Shown here in pieces: positions 12,521-23,053 of a stretch of 64,000 bases of DNA. The notes below the pieces were generated by a model. It was not told the origin of the DNA and made no database searches. It was given only the letters and a program-made list of their open reading frames with translations. The DNA is taken from the NCBI RefSeq assembly GCF_035582795.1, contig NC_134370.1:42581501-42645500 (forward strand). The letters run 5' to 3'. Within the stretch, counting starts at the first letter, position 1. Every line of letters starts with the position of its first letter. The position numbers and the translations under genes are program-made. The stretch comes from Mycteria americana (taxonomy: Eukaryota > Chordata > Aves > Ciconiiformes > Ciconiidae).

Positions 12521-12910
12521 TCAGCGGCGGAGAACGGCGGCCAGGGGGCAGAGGCAGGACACGGCCCAGCCTGGCGGGTCCCGGGCCGGCGCGGCGGAGG
12601 TCCAGTTGCCGTCGCGGTACTCGACGCCGTCGCCCACCTCCAGCTCGCCGGCCAGCCGGGCCCGGCGCAGGGCGGCCCCCGCCGCCACGCCGGCCGCCGC
12701 TCCCGCCGCCGCCGCCCCCGCCACGCGCAGGGCCGCCCCAGCCGAGCCGTAGCGGGGGGCCGCCGCCTTCACCCGGCCGCGGCCGGCCCCCCGGGCCCCG
12801 CCACGGGCGGCCCCCCGGGCGCCACCGCGCCCACCCTTGCCGGCCACTGTGTCGCAGAATGTGGCGGCCAGCAGCATCAGCGCCCAGCACGCCGCCGCGC
12901 TCCGCCGCAT
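12521..12910 (-). CDS. SPRN: Shadow of prion protein (Shadoo)
   Basis: A single coding exon of 129 aa. Residues 1-24 (MRRSAAACWALMLLAATFCD...) form a signal peptide. Residues 25-50 are an Arg-Gly basic tract (KGGRGGARGAARGG...). Residues 59-81 are the Ala-Gly hydrophobic domain shared with prion protein, and an N-glycosylation site, NWT, lies at 102-104. The C-terminus is moderately hydrophobic (WAVSCLCPLAAV), consistent with a GPI-anchor signal, though weak. Shadoo is a GPI-anchored neuronal membrane protein in other vertebrates. A splice acceptor ends at 12929, 18 bp upstream of the ATG, and a matching donor lies at 13630, giving the usual non-coding first exon. Position next to MTG1 matches human synteny. 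The bird protein is shorter than human (151 aa). Confidence 0.93.
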   Translation of the reverse strand: MRRSAAACWALMLLAATFCDTVAGKGGRGGARGAARGGARGAGRGRVKAAAPRYGSAGAALRVAGAAAAGAAAGVAAGAALRRARLAGELEVGDGVEYRDGNWTSAAPARDPPGWAVSCLCPLAAVLRR

Positions 12911-12928
12911 CCCGCCGCTCGGCCGCAC

Positions 12929-13630
12929 CTGGGCACAAGGAGAGCCACGGCACTCAGCCACGGCCCGCGGGCGTCCACACGTGTGTCCGCGGCGCGGCCT
13001 CGCACGCCCGCCTGCATCCGCAGGCGCCTGCGGGAGGTGCAGGCAGGAGTCTGCCCGCGCACACACACACGGGCCCCATGCATGAGCTGCGTGCACACAG
13101 ACAGGCTGCACGCGTGTGCGTGGGTTGCACACGCGTGTGTCACTCATGCTGCAGCCCATGGGTTGCATAAACACCCTCTCTCCCCCTGTGCGGATGGGGC
13201 ACACTCTTGCACATGCTTGCACACACAGCCACGCACACTCACATGCACCTGTGCACTCCCACGTGCGCCCACACCTGGGTTGCAAGCGTGCACTCCTCAG
13301 CACGCCCGTGCACAGCTTATACACGCGTGTGCACATCCATGCGTGGCTGTGCACACAGCCTGGCGCGAGGCTCACAGACACGCTTGCATGGCTTGCGCAC
13401 ACACACGCGCACCCCTGTGCTGATCACAGCTGCCTGTGGGTGCGCGCACGCTTGCACGCTGCTCACACGCACTCAAAGTGCGTCTATCAGGCACGCCTGT
13501 GCACACACCGCACACGCATGCACGGCTTGTACGACCCCCCTCCGCAGCAGAACGCACGCGTGCACGCGCACAGCCGCGGGGCACATTCACTCCCCCCCCA
13601 CGCACGCACACCGCCGCCCGCGGGGCTCAC
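12929..13630 (-). other. SPRN: SPRN 5' UTR intron
   Basis: On the minus strand, a GTGAG donor at 13630-13626 follows a GC-rich block, and a CCCAG acceptor ends at 12929 just before the coding exon. The non-coding first exon would begin somewhere above 13631; its 5' end is not defined. Confidence 0.6.
13055..13615. repeat. Degenerate CA/CG-rich simple sequence
   Basis: About 560 bp of imperfect CACACG, GCACAC and CACGCGTG repeats within the SPRN intron, with many alternating purine-pyrimidine stretches. It gives long open frames on both strands that are compositional only. Confidence 0.85.
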
Positions 13631-14057
13631 CGGGCCCGGGGCTGCCGCTGGCTCGCTCCGCTCCGCTCCTCCCCGGCCGCGCTGCCGCCGCCGCGCTCCC
13701 CCACCCCCACTCCACGCGCGGAGGCCGGGGCGCGCGCTCGGGACTGCGCGGCGGCAGGGGGTGCGCGCGGGGGGAGCGGGGCACGGCGCCCACGCGGGGC
13801 CGCGCGTGGCGATGCGTGCAGCCGCAGGAGGCGGCGGGGGAAGCACCCCCCACCCCCCGCGGTCCCGCGTCACGTCGCCTCTAAATCCCCCTAATCTCGT
13901 CCCCGCCGGGCCCCATTCGTGTCCCGCCGCGCGGGGCGAGGGCAGGACGGCAGGACCGCCGCGGCCAGGCCCTGCTGGGGTGCAGGGGCCCGGTGGCCTC
14001 TTCCCCCAGGCCTCCGCCCACGGGACACGGGGGACCCCACGGGTGGCACGGCCTCGG

Positions 14058-14101
14058 CCAATGGGGATGGCGCGCTGTGGGGTGGGGCCGCCTCGGCCAA
14101 T
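14058..14101 (+). promoter_or_regulatory. Paired CCAAT boxes of the ECHS1 promoter
   Basis: Two copies of CCTCGGCCAATGGG place CCAAT at 14058-14062 and 14097-14101, 39 bp apart and 64-107 bp upstream of the ECHS1 ATG. This is a typical NF-Y layout in a TATA-less CpG island. Confidence 0.6.
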
Positions 14102-14164
14102 GGGCGCAGAGCGGGGTCGGGCGTCCGCGGGCAGCAGGGCGGGGCCGCTACGCCGCGCTTCGCT

Positions 14165-16181
<2,017 letters not shown>

Positions 16182-16323
16182 GCCCGGGGTGGTGCAGGTC
16201 CCTGTGGCTGCCTGCTCCCCATCAGCCCCCTGTGTCACCCCGTGGAGGGGGTCCGGGACACAGTGGCGAGTGATACTTGCCTGGGTGAGACAACCAGAAG
16301 TGGGGACCACCTTTGCCATTGCT

Positions 16324-16329
16324 ATTAAA
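16324..16329 (+). terminator. ECHS1 poly(A) signal
   Basis: The ATTAAA variant signal, about 140 bp after the stop codon. Confidence 0.6.
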
Positions 16330-16843
16330 AGGTTTTCCTGGTGCTGCCGGGACATGGGGCATCCTTGTTGTGGGGTCCACCCTGAGCTGGGAAATGTTGG
16401 GGTTCACTGAGAGCCCCTCACTCCATCACACTGCTCTCTGACACCAGGCTGGGCAAGAGCAGCCTCGCAAAACAATAGGTCCGTGTGTCCCCTGGGGAGG
16501 GGACAGCCTGCAGCGCCTTCTTGGGCGCAACACTGATGCACTGAATTTGCCCAGCCTCAGCCCCACCTGGGCTGAACTGAGGCCAGGGTGATGGGCTGCG
16601 TCCCCCACCCCGAGGCATCATCATCACCCTGCCCAGGGCCTCGGGGTGAGCCCAAGCAGAGGGATCCCCCAGATTTGGGGGCCCTGCACTTTGTGATAAG
16701 TTTCTGGCAGCAATGAGGAGCCCACCAGGATGTGGAGGGGGAAATGCGTTTATTGGGGTGCTCAAGGGTGGGTAGGGAGGGACGAGTACCCTCGGGAAAC
16801 CCCAGGGGCAGCTCCCGCCCCTCATTTCGCAGCCTGGGCATGT
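16330..16843. other. ECHS1-PRAP1 tail-to-tail spacer
   Basis: No coding segment recognised. This is where FUOM would be expected from the human gene order. The PRAP1 poly(A) signal (minus strand) is at 16749-16754. Confidence 0.6.
16749..16754 (-). terminator. PRAP1 poly(A) signal
   Basis: TTTATT on the plus strand reads AATAAA on the minus strand, about 90 bp after the PRAP1 stop. Confidence 0.75.
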
Positions 16844-17806
16844 CTACACTGAGCTGTGGTAGAGATGGTCGCGGTCCTCCTCTGGGCCACTCTGCACCTC
16901 CAGGGACAGTGTCTGGGGTGGCCCGCGGGCATCGGCCTCCCTGGCATCATCCTGGGGGTGGTGGAGGTGGTCACGGTCCTCCTCCGGTCTTGCCTGGGCT
17001 TGGCGGCGGCCCCACCGAGCCCAGGAACTGCTGGAGAAGACCTTTATACCTCGTTCCACACCTTCGGTGATCTCACCCTCCTCCAGCAGCTCCACAGCTC
17101 GTATGCCCAGGATGCTGGAAGAAGGGAGCAAAAACGGTGAGGAAAGGTCACAGTGCATCAGGGTTACTAAATATCTCCCTGCCCCAGGGGAATCCCACCC
17201 CATCAGGGTGCAGGGACCTTGGCAAGACACCTCCCCTAGGAGGCTGCATTAGGATCTCAGGAAGCAAACGGGTTAATTTAGCTGCTTATCCCATGAATGG
17301 GCTGGGTGCGTCCGGGACTTCAGCAATGCAGCTCCCCATCGCCGCCAGCAAAGAGAAACTAGCCAGGGCTCGATGGTCCGAGAGTTTGGGTGATTTTGGG
17401 CGAAGATGGAGGTGGGAGCCCGTTAATTTTTGGGGGGCACAAAGCAACGAGGGAAATTTATTCCCCCCTGAAATGCTTTACTTTTTGGGGTGTTGCTTTG
17501 TTGGTTTGTACAAGCCAGATGTGGGTGTCGAAAGGTGCGGGGAGCATGGCTGCCTCTTACATTTCCTTGGCCAAATCCTGCTCCATGGCCAGGTCCTTCC
17601 ACCCAGTGTCGCTTAGAGCCTGTGGGGAGAGAGGGGGACACTGGGGGGGTCGCACAGATCACACATGGATCTCCCTGTGCCTTCTGGTCACACAGGGCAG
17701 CGGGAGGGCGAGGCGGAGGGTGGGGACTTACCTGGGTGCCTTTGGGTGCAGACAGGAGGAGGGCAGTGCCCAGCAGGACGGTGATGCTGCAGAGCCGCAT
17801 GGCCAT
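16844..17806 (-). CDS. PRAP1: Proline-rich acidic protein 1 homologue
   Basis: Three minus-strand exons, 17732-17806, 17561-17619 and 16844-17114, have GT-AG borders and phase that closes, giving 134 aa (human about 151). Exon 1 is a clean signal peptide, MAMRLCSITVLLGTALLLSA. The rest is hydrophilic and acidic, with two copies of a motif, PEEDRDHLHHPQ and PEEDRDHLYHSS, the second at the C-terminus. The human protein ends in a very similar PEEDQDHIYHPQ and has another DSLYHP copy. Mammalian PRAP1 is a secreted, disordered intestinal protein reported to bind MTTP and aid lipid absorption. Orientation opposite to ECHS1 fits the human arrangement. The middle is too diverged to align by eye, so identity rests on the tail motif, signal peptide, size and synteny. 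Confidence 0.85.
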
Positions 17807-17849
17807 TGGGCTGGCAGAGAGGTGGCAGAGGAGCTGTGTCGGCTGGTGC

Positions 17850-18200
17850 CTGCCTGCACCTTGCGCTCACAGCATCTGCCTGCGCCTGCCTGCCCCCAGA
17901 GCTCCTGCCTGCCTCTGTCTGTGCCCACAGTACCTGCTTGCATCTGCTTGTGCCCAGAGTGCCTGCCTGTATCCTGCACTTAGTGGCTGCCTGCATCTGC
18001 CTGCACTGAGCATCTGCCTGCGCCCTGCACTCACAGTGCCCACCAGTGCCCACAGTGCCTGACCACACCCTGCACCCACAGCTTCTGCCTCTGCCTGCCT
18101 GCAGCCACAGTTCCTACCTATGCCCACAGTCCCTGCCTGCACCCCGTGCCTGCACCCACAGCTCTGGCCTGCGCCCACCCCTGCCCACGCTGCCTGCTCC
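17850..18200. repeat. Degenerate CCTGCCTGC minisatellite upstream of PRAP1
   Basis: Roughly 18-36 bp units of the type CCTGCCTGCACCCACAG recur with many substitutions just 5' of PRAP1 exon 1. They could form part of its promoter region; no TATA box was seen. Confidence 0.75.
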
Positions 18201-18329
18201 CCGTGCCCTCCAGCGCTGACCACTGCAGCCAGGCAGGCCCATACCGCTCCATGGCTGCCTTCCGCAGGACTGCCTGGACCTTGCCCTGTACTTTGCCCAC
18301 GGGCGGGTGCAGCTGCTCCCAAGGCCGCC

Positions 18330-19590
18330 CGTCCCGTGCGTCCCCATGCTGGGTGGTGCTGGGTTGTGCTGCTCAGGGGATACGGGGCATGGGATTAACC
18401 CCCCCCCCCGCAATGCACCAGGGTGTGTGCAATCCTTATGCCCTGGGGCTCGTGCATCCCCCATGCACTGGGGCACATGCAATCCCTATGCACCATGGCT
18501 CATGCATCCCCATGTTTGACAATAAAGCCAACAGCCACCTTTCCAATCTCTGAATAACTGAACTGTGACTAAATGCACTCTGCAAGCAGTGAACACAAGC
18601 AGGTCATGTTAGACCATACTCCTGTATCTGGAAGTTCTCCTGGTTGCACTGCAAAGCTTGGAAAATCCTTGCAACCCCAAAATCGGGGCTGCAGGGCAGG
18701 TAGGTCTGTGTCCTCCTGCTGGCAGACAATGTCTGTAGGAGCAATGCGCTCCTGATCCTGCACCCCAAAAGCCCCAGCAGCTTCTGTGAGGATGGGGAGT
18801 CCCAGAAGTCCCAGCAAGGTGGTGGCCTCTAGCAGGGAGCTGCTCCCTCTTGGTCTGTGGGGGGTACTGCAGGGGTGGAACCTCTTGACTTCTCCGCTGA
18901 TGCAGGTACTGATATCTTGCTCCTGCCATGGCGTTGAGTGCTCCCCCAGGTTGGCTGCAACGCTTCCCCTTGCTTCTCCCCTATGTCCAGCATGATGGGA
19001 TCCATCTCCATCACATGGGTGCCTTCATCTCTCCTACAATAGAAGGAAAACAGGTGAATTTTGGGCTTTCAGTCCCCAAACCGTTTGCCAATGTATTTCT
19101 TTCCTTGGGATATAAGCTTTGGAGGTGTGTGTGAGTTCAAAGCCTTTGCCTTCCCCAACTCTGCTGTGATGGCTTGCACCCTGTTTCACCTAGAGGACCC
19201 TGTTTTCACACAGGGCTGGGTGAAGGCAAGCTCCCAGCAGCAGCTCTGCCCTCCAGATGCTGGAGGACCTGAGCTGTGCTTTGAGACCTGCACAAGGGAG
19301 AAGCCGAGGACATGCTGAATGTGTTATAAAAATTCCCTTTCCTAGCTATATCAATTTTATACTATGAAAGTGTATTAATTTTGTTAATATATATTAATTC
19401 ACATTATACACTGTAATTTGATGAGGGAGTGGCATTTTACTGGAGACTTTGGTATTGTTGTTCATGCTTAAGTAAAATAAACTGAAGGCCAGGCTGGCTT
19501 GCACGCTTCATCCCTGTTAGCTTTGCTTGGCCGCAGTGTTGGTGGGGTGCTCTGAGCTCAAAGAGGGGTGAACATTGATTGCCTGGGGAA
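18330..19590. other. Gene-free interval
   Basis: No exon, CR1 or RNA gene recognised. AT-rich from about 19320 to 19480. CALY is expected between PRAP1 and ZNF511 in human order, but no calcyon-like membrane segment was seen here or further right. Confidence 0.5.
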
Positions 19591-19599
19591 GGGGTGCAG

Positions 19600-20200
19600 G
19601 GGTGTGCACGCTTGCATGCTCAGTGCATGGGCATGCAGCTGATCCCTGTGTATGTGTATGCAATCTGTCTGCTTGTCTGTGCCTGCAAGCGCATGCTTTG
19701 TTGCACACATCTGCATGTTGTATGCACGCTGTATGCATGCACACTGTATGTGTGCCCATGTGCGCATGCATGTGCTGTCTGCATTGCACGTCTATATGTG
19801 CATGCACACGCTGTGCACGTTTGCTGTATGTATGTGTGCCTGTGGGCTGTGTGCTTGCACACACACGTGTGCAGGTGTGTACTATGCTTTTCTATGCATT
19901 TGCTTTGCCTGTGTTGCATGCCCCATGTTTGCACACGTCCGTGTGTGTGCATGTGCAGGTATATGCCATACACATGTATCATGCTCGCGTGCATCTTGGG
20001 CCACATATGTGCTTGCCTGCAAATGTGTGTGCATGCCGTGTGTGTGCACCTGCTGTGCACGCTTGTACACACATGTGGATCATGCCAGTGTGTATGCATG
20101 TGCGCTACCTGAGTCCTGCTCTGTGCTTGCATTTGCTTGCATGTGGTTGTTTGCCGGTGTGTGCATACGTGTATGTCCGACCTGTGTGTGTCCTTCTGAT
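19600..20200. repeat. TG/TGCA-rich degenerate simple sequence
   Basis: About 600 bp of TGTGTGC, GCATGC and CACACG alternation with no fixed unit. It resembles the SPRN intron tract in composition but has TG on the plus strand. Open frames in all phases here are compositional. Confidence 0.85.
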
Positions 20201-20839
20201 GGCCACTGCTGGGTAACTCCACCTCCTCCTGCCTTCACAAACCAGCAAGGGGCTGGAAAATTTTGCTTATGACAAATCCCACAAGGAAAAAAAAAAAGGA
20301 AATTCAAGTTTTGGCTTGAAATAAGGATTTTTGAAAGCCAGTGGCCAGCTGGGAAAGACTTGCCCATGGACTCTGGAAAAAGTTGGTAACCCAGAAGAGA
20401 GCTAGTCATGAGCCCTGAGGCTGTAATTGCAATTTTTATTTGTTTTTTAATAGCAAGGGCAGACACTCAGAGACCTGGAGTCTGGGAAAAAGGAAGGAAG
20501 GATTTCCAGGTAGAAACTTAGGACCTAAACACATAAAGGAGAGCAGATTGGGCTGCTTCTGCATGATCTTTGTACCATCACGTGCCAAAGCCTGCAGGCA
20601 TCTCCAGTGACGTGGTGCCTGCTTCAAATTTCCAGTTATTCCAGTGGGGGAAAAAAAGCCTCATTAGGGGCTTCCAGTGTTGGAAAGTGATTTTTGGTCA
20701 TTGCTGGTCGACAGTCCTGGGCAGACATGGGGCAGGAGCACCAGGGCGGTGGCCACAGAGGTGGTGACAGCCTGGTCTTCCCTGGTCTGTACCATGGCCC
20801 GTCTCTGGGGGACCAGCAGCCTGCTGGGGTGAGGGCTGT

Positions 20840-21055
20840 GCACAGAGTGGGGTGTGGAGGTGTCTGTGGGGTGTGTGTGTGTGGAGAGGTGTGGAGGTGT
20901 GCATGGGGGTGTGTGTGTGCCTGCGTGCCTGTGGGGGACAAGGGTGTGTGTGTGGTGGTGCAGGGGGGTGTACACGGGCTGTGTGGTACAGGGTGTGTGT
21001 GCATGGGACTGCAGTTATTTGGTCTGTATACAGGTGTGCACACAGGTATGGGTAT
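20840..21055. repeat. TG/GGTG-rich simple sequence
   Basis: Runs of GTGTGTGTG and GGTGTG within about 200 bp, next to a pyrimidine tract. Confidence 0.8.
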
Positions 21056-21089
21056 GGGGAAACTCTGTGGGTGGCTCCATGCCCTGGAC

Positions 21090-21245
21090 GACTGCTCCCC
21101 CCTCTCCCCTCGCCCCCCCCCCCCGCCCCGTCCTCTGCCCCCCCTCCCTTCCTCCTTTTCTCCCTCCCTCCATCATCCCTCCATCCTTTGCTCCCTCCCT
21201 CTGTGCCTCCTCCTGCCCCTCTGGCCTGGCAGCAGACACTCCCCA
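21090..21245. repeat. Polypyrimidine tract
   Basis: About 150 bp almost entirely C and T, with CCCTCC and CCTTCC runs and an uninterrupted C run near 21113-21125. Mirror-like segments could form triplex DNA. Confidence 0.8.
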
Positions 21246-21249
21246 GTGC

Positions 21250-22755
21250 CTGCTGTGCCCAACGCTGCCTGCCCTGCCCGCCACACTGCCAGCCAGTTTC
21301 TCCTGGGTCTGCCTGCTCTCCTCCGGCAGTGATCCTGGCTGGACGGTTTGCCTGCCAGAGACAGCTCTCTCCGGAGGCCGAGGAGCAAGGATTAAGGCTG
21401 GACAAGCCAGCTGAGTTTTAAAACAGAGCAAAGCATTTTAAAACTCACAGGGAAATCTCCTAAGCCTCTGTAAGCATTATTCCCTGCTCCTATTTGCAAG
21501 GATTTTTCAAAGCCCTTTTTATCCTTTGTTCCTCCCAGAGACGGGGGAGGGAAAAAAAGCAATTACAGATCCTAAGCTTCTTGGATAAATGCTGTTCCGG
21601 CAACCTATTTTTTTCCCTTTATGGACAATTTTAGAAGTGTCATAGTTCAACAGGACCCCGAGACCTGGTGGCAGCACACTGAGCCTGGCTCTGCATTTCC
21701 AATCAATCTTTTCTCCTGGCAGGATGAGACTAAAAAGGAAGCGAAAGACGCAGAGGAAAAATAACCTCCATCTCAACCTGATTTTGGGGGTATCTGGAGC
21801 AAAGGGAGGTTCATTCTTCACATCTGACTCTGCCTGGGTTTCAAAACAGCATTTAAATTCTCTACGAAGCAATTTTGTAAAAATTCCTTTCATTTATTCA
21901 CCTAGTTGGAAGTCACTTTGTTTTAACTCCCCATGGAAATGAGCCACAAAGCACCAGAATGCTTTTCCTGGCCTAGGCAAACCTTTCACATGGGTTTCAG
22001 AGCATGCGCCGGGGAGCGGAGCAGACTTCAGCGAGATAGAGAAGGTCAGAATTAGGGACCAATGCTTTTTTTACTGTTTTCTTTTTTTTCTTTTTGTCAG
22101 TGGTTCCAGCTTCTGTACAGCTAGCGGATTTTGTCTTGGAACTTCTTGAATCTATTTTTTCCCCCAAAAGGCAAAAAAAAAAAAAAATCCTGCGTAGTCT
22201 CAGCTCCAGCAGCTGATTTCCTCTCATCTCCATGTCGTAATGCTCCGCTGCAGTCTGAGACTCTTTCTGCGAGCAACTGAAGCAGAGTTCAACCTGCCCC
22301 ACATCTGTGTGCTATCCCAAGGGCTGTCCTTGCTGGGAGCTTTTAAAAACACCATGAGAAAATGAAAGAATGAAATTAAAAGAATTAAATTAATTGTTGT
22401 AATCTACATTGCTCTTCCTCTGGATTTTGATTCTCCCCTGTGCAAGCAGGGCTAGCAGGGAAGCGTAGCACCCTGCCCCCAGGCCAGCTGAGGTGGCTGG
22501 GGGGATAACAGGGCTTCCTGCAGGAAGAGGGAACATGGTGTATTTTGCTCTGTGTTATCCCTGCTGCATTTTTGGCAGCGATTCTTTGCAAGTTTTTCAC
22601 AAAGCCTGTGCGATCTCTGCAGCTGCTGGAGTTTCAGAACAGCGTTTGCCATTTGCAAGCTCAGGCAAGATGCGACCATCTATCTAGAAAGCCACTGCTG
22701 CCCAGAGTGGTCCTGGCACTGATGAGATACAAAAACTCACAGCACAGAGGCACAC
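21250..22755. other. Gene-free interval downstream of ZNF511
   Basis: No exon recognised on either strand. Several poly(T) and poly(A) runs lie at about 22060-22200. Confidence 0.5.
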
Positions 22756-22758
22756 GAA

Positions 22759-22764
22759 TTTATT
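22759..22764 (-). terminator. ZNF511 poly(A) signal
   Basis: TTTATT on the plus strand reads AATAAA on the minus strand, about 290 bp after the ZNF511 stop. Confidence 0.65.
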
Positions 22765-23053
22765 TGTAGCTTCATCTCAAGGGGGATCAGAAAAGAGAGT
22801 GTTGTGTCTCAGGAAGGATAAACATAAGCATGGGTCAGGTACACAGACATGAAGGGACTGTAGCAAAGCACCTCCCAAAGTACTGATGTATCCCAAACTG
22901 CTGCCACACAATCCTTGTTTTTGCCCTTCTGCCTTCCCTGTACAGAGCAGGACCCTCACACACAACTGCAAATACCCCTGCTCGGCCACATTGCCATCGC
23001 TAACTTTTGCGGCCAGCACCTTCTCATCTTGCACAGATCTGGTGCACTGACCT

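Noticed and set aside
19575-20222. Cys/Val/His-rich open frames in all phases
   Set aside because: Produced by degenerate TGTGC repeats; no start context, splice sites or conserved motif.
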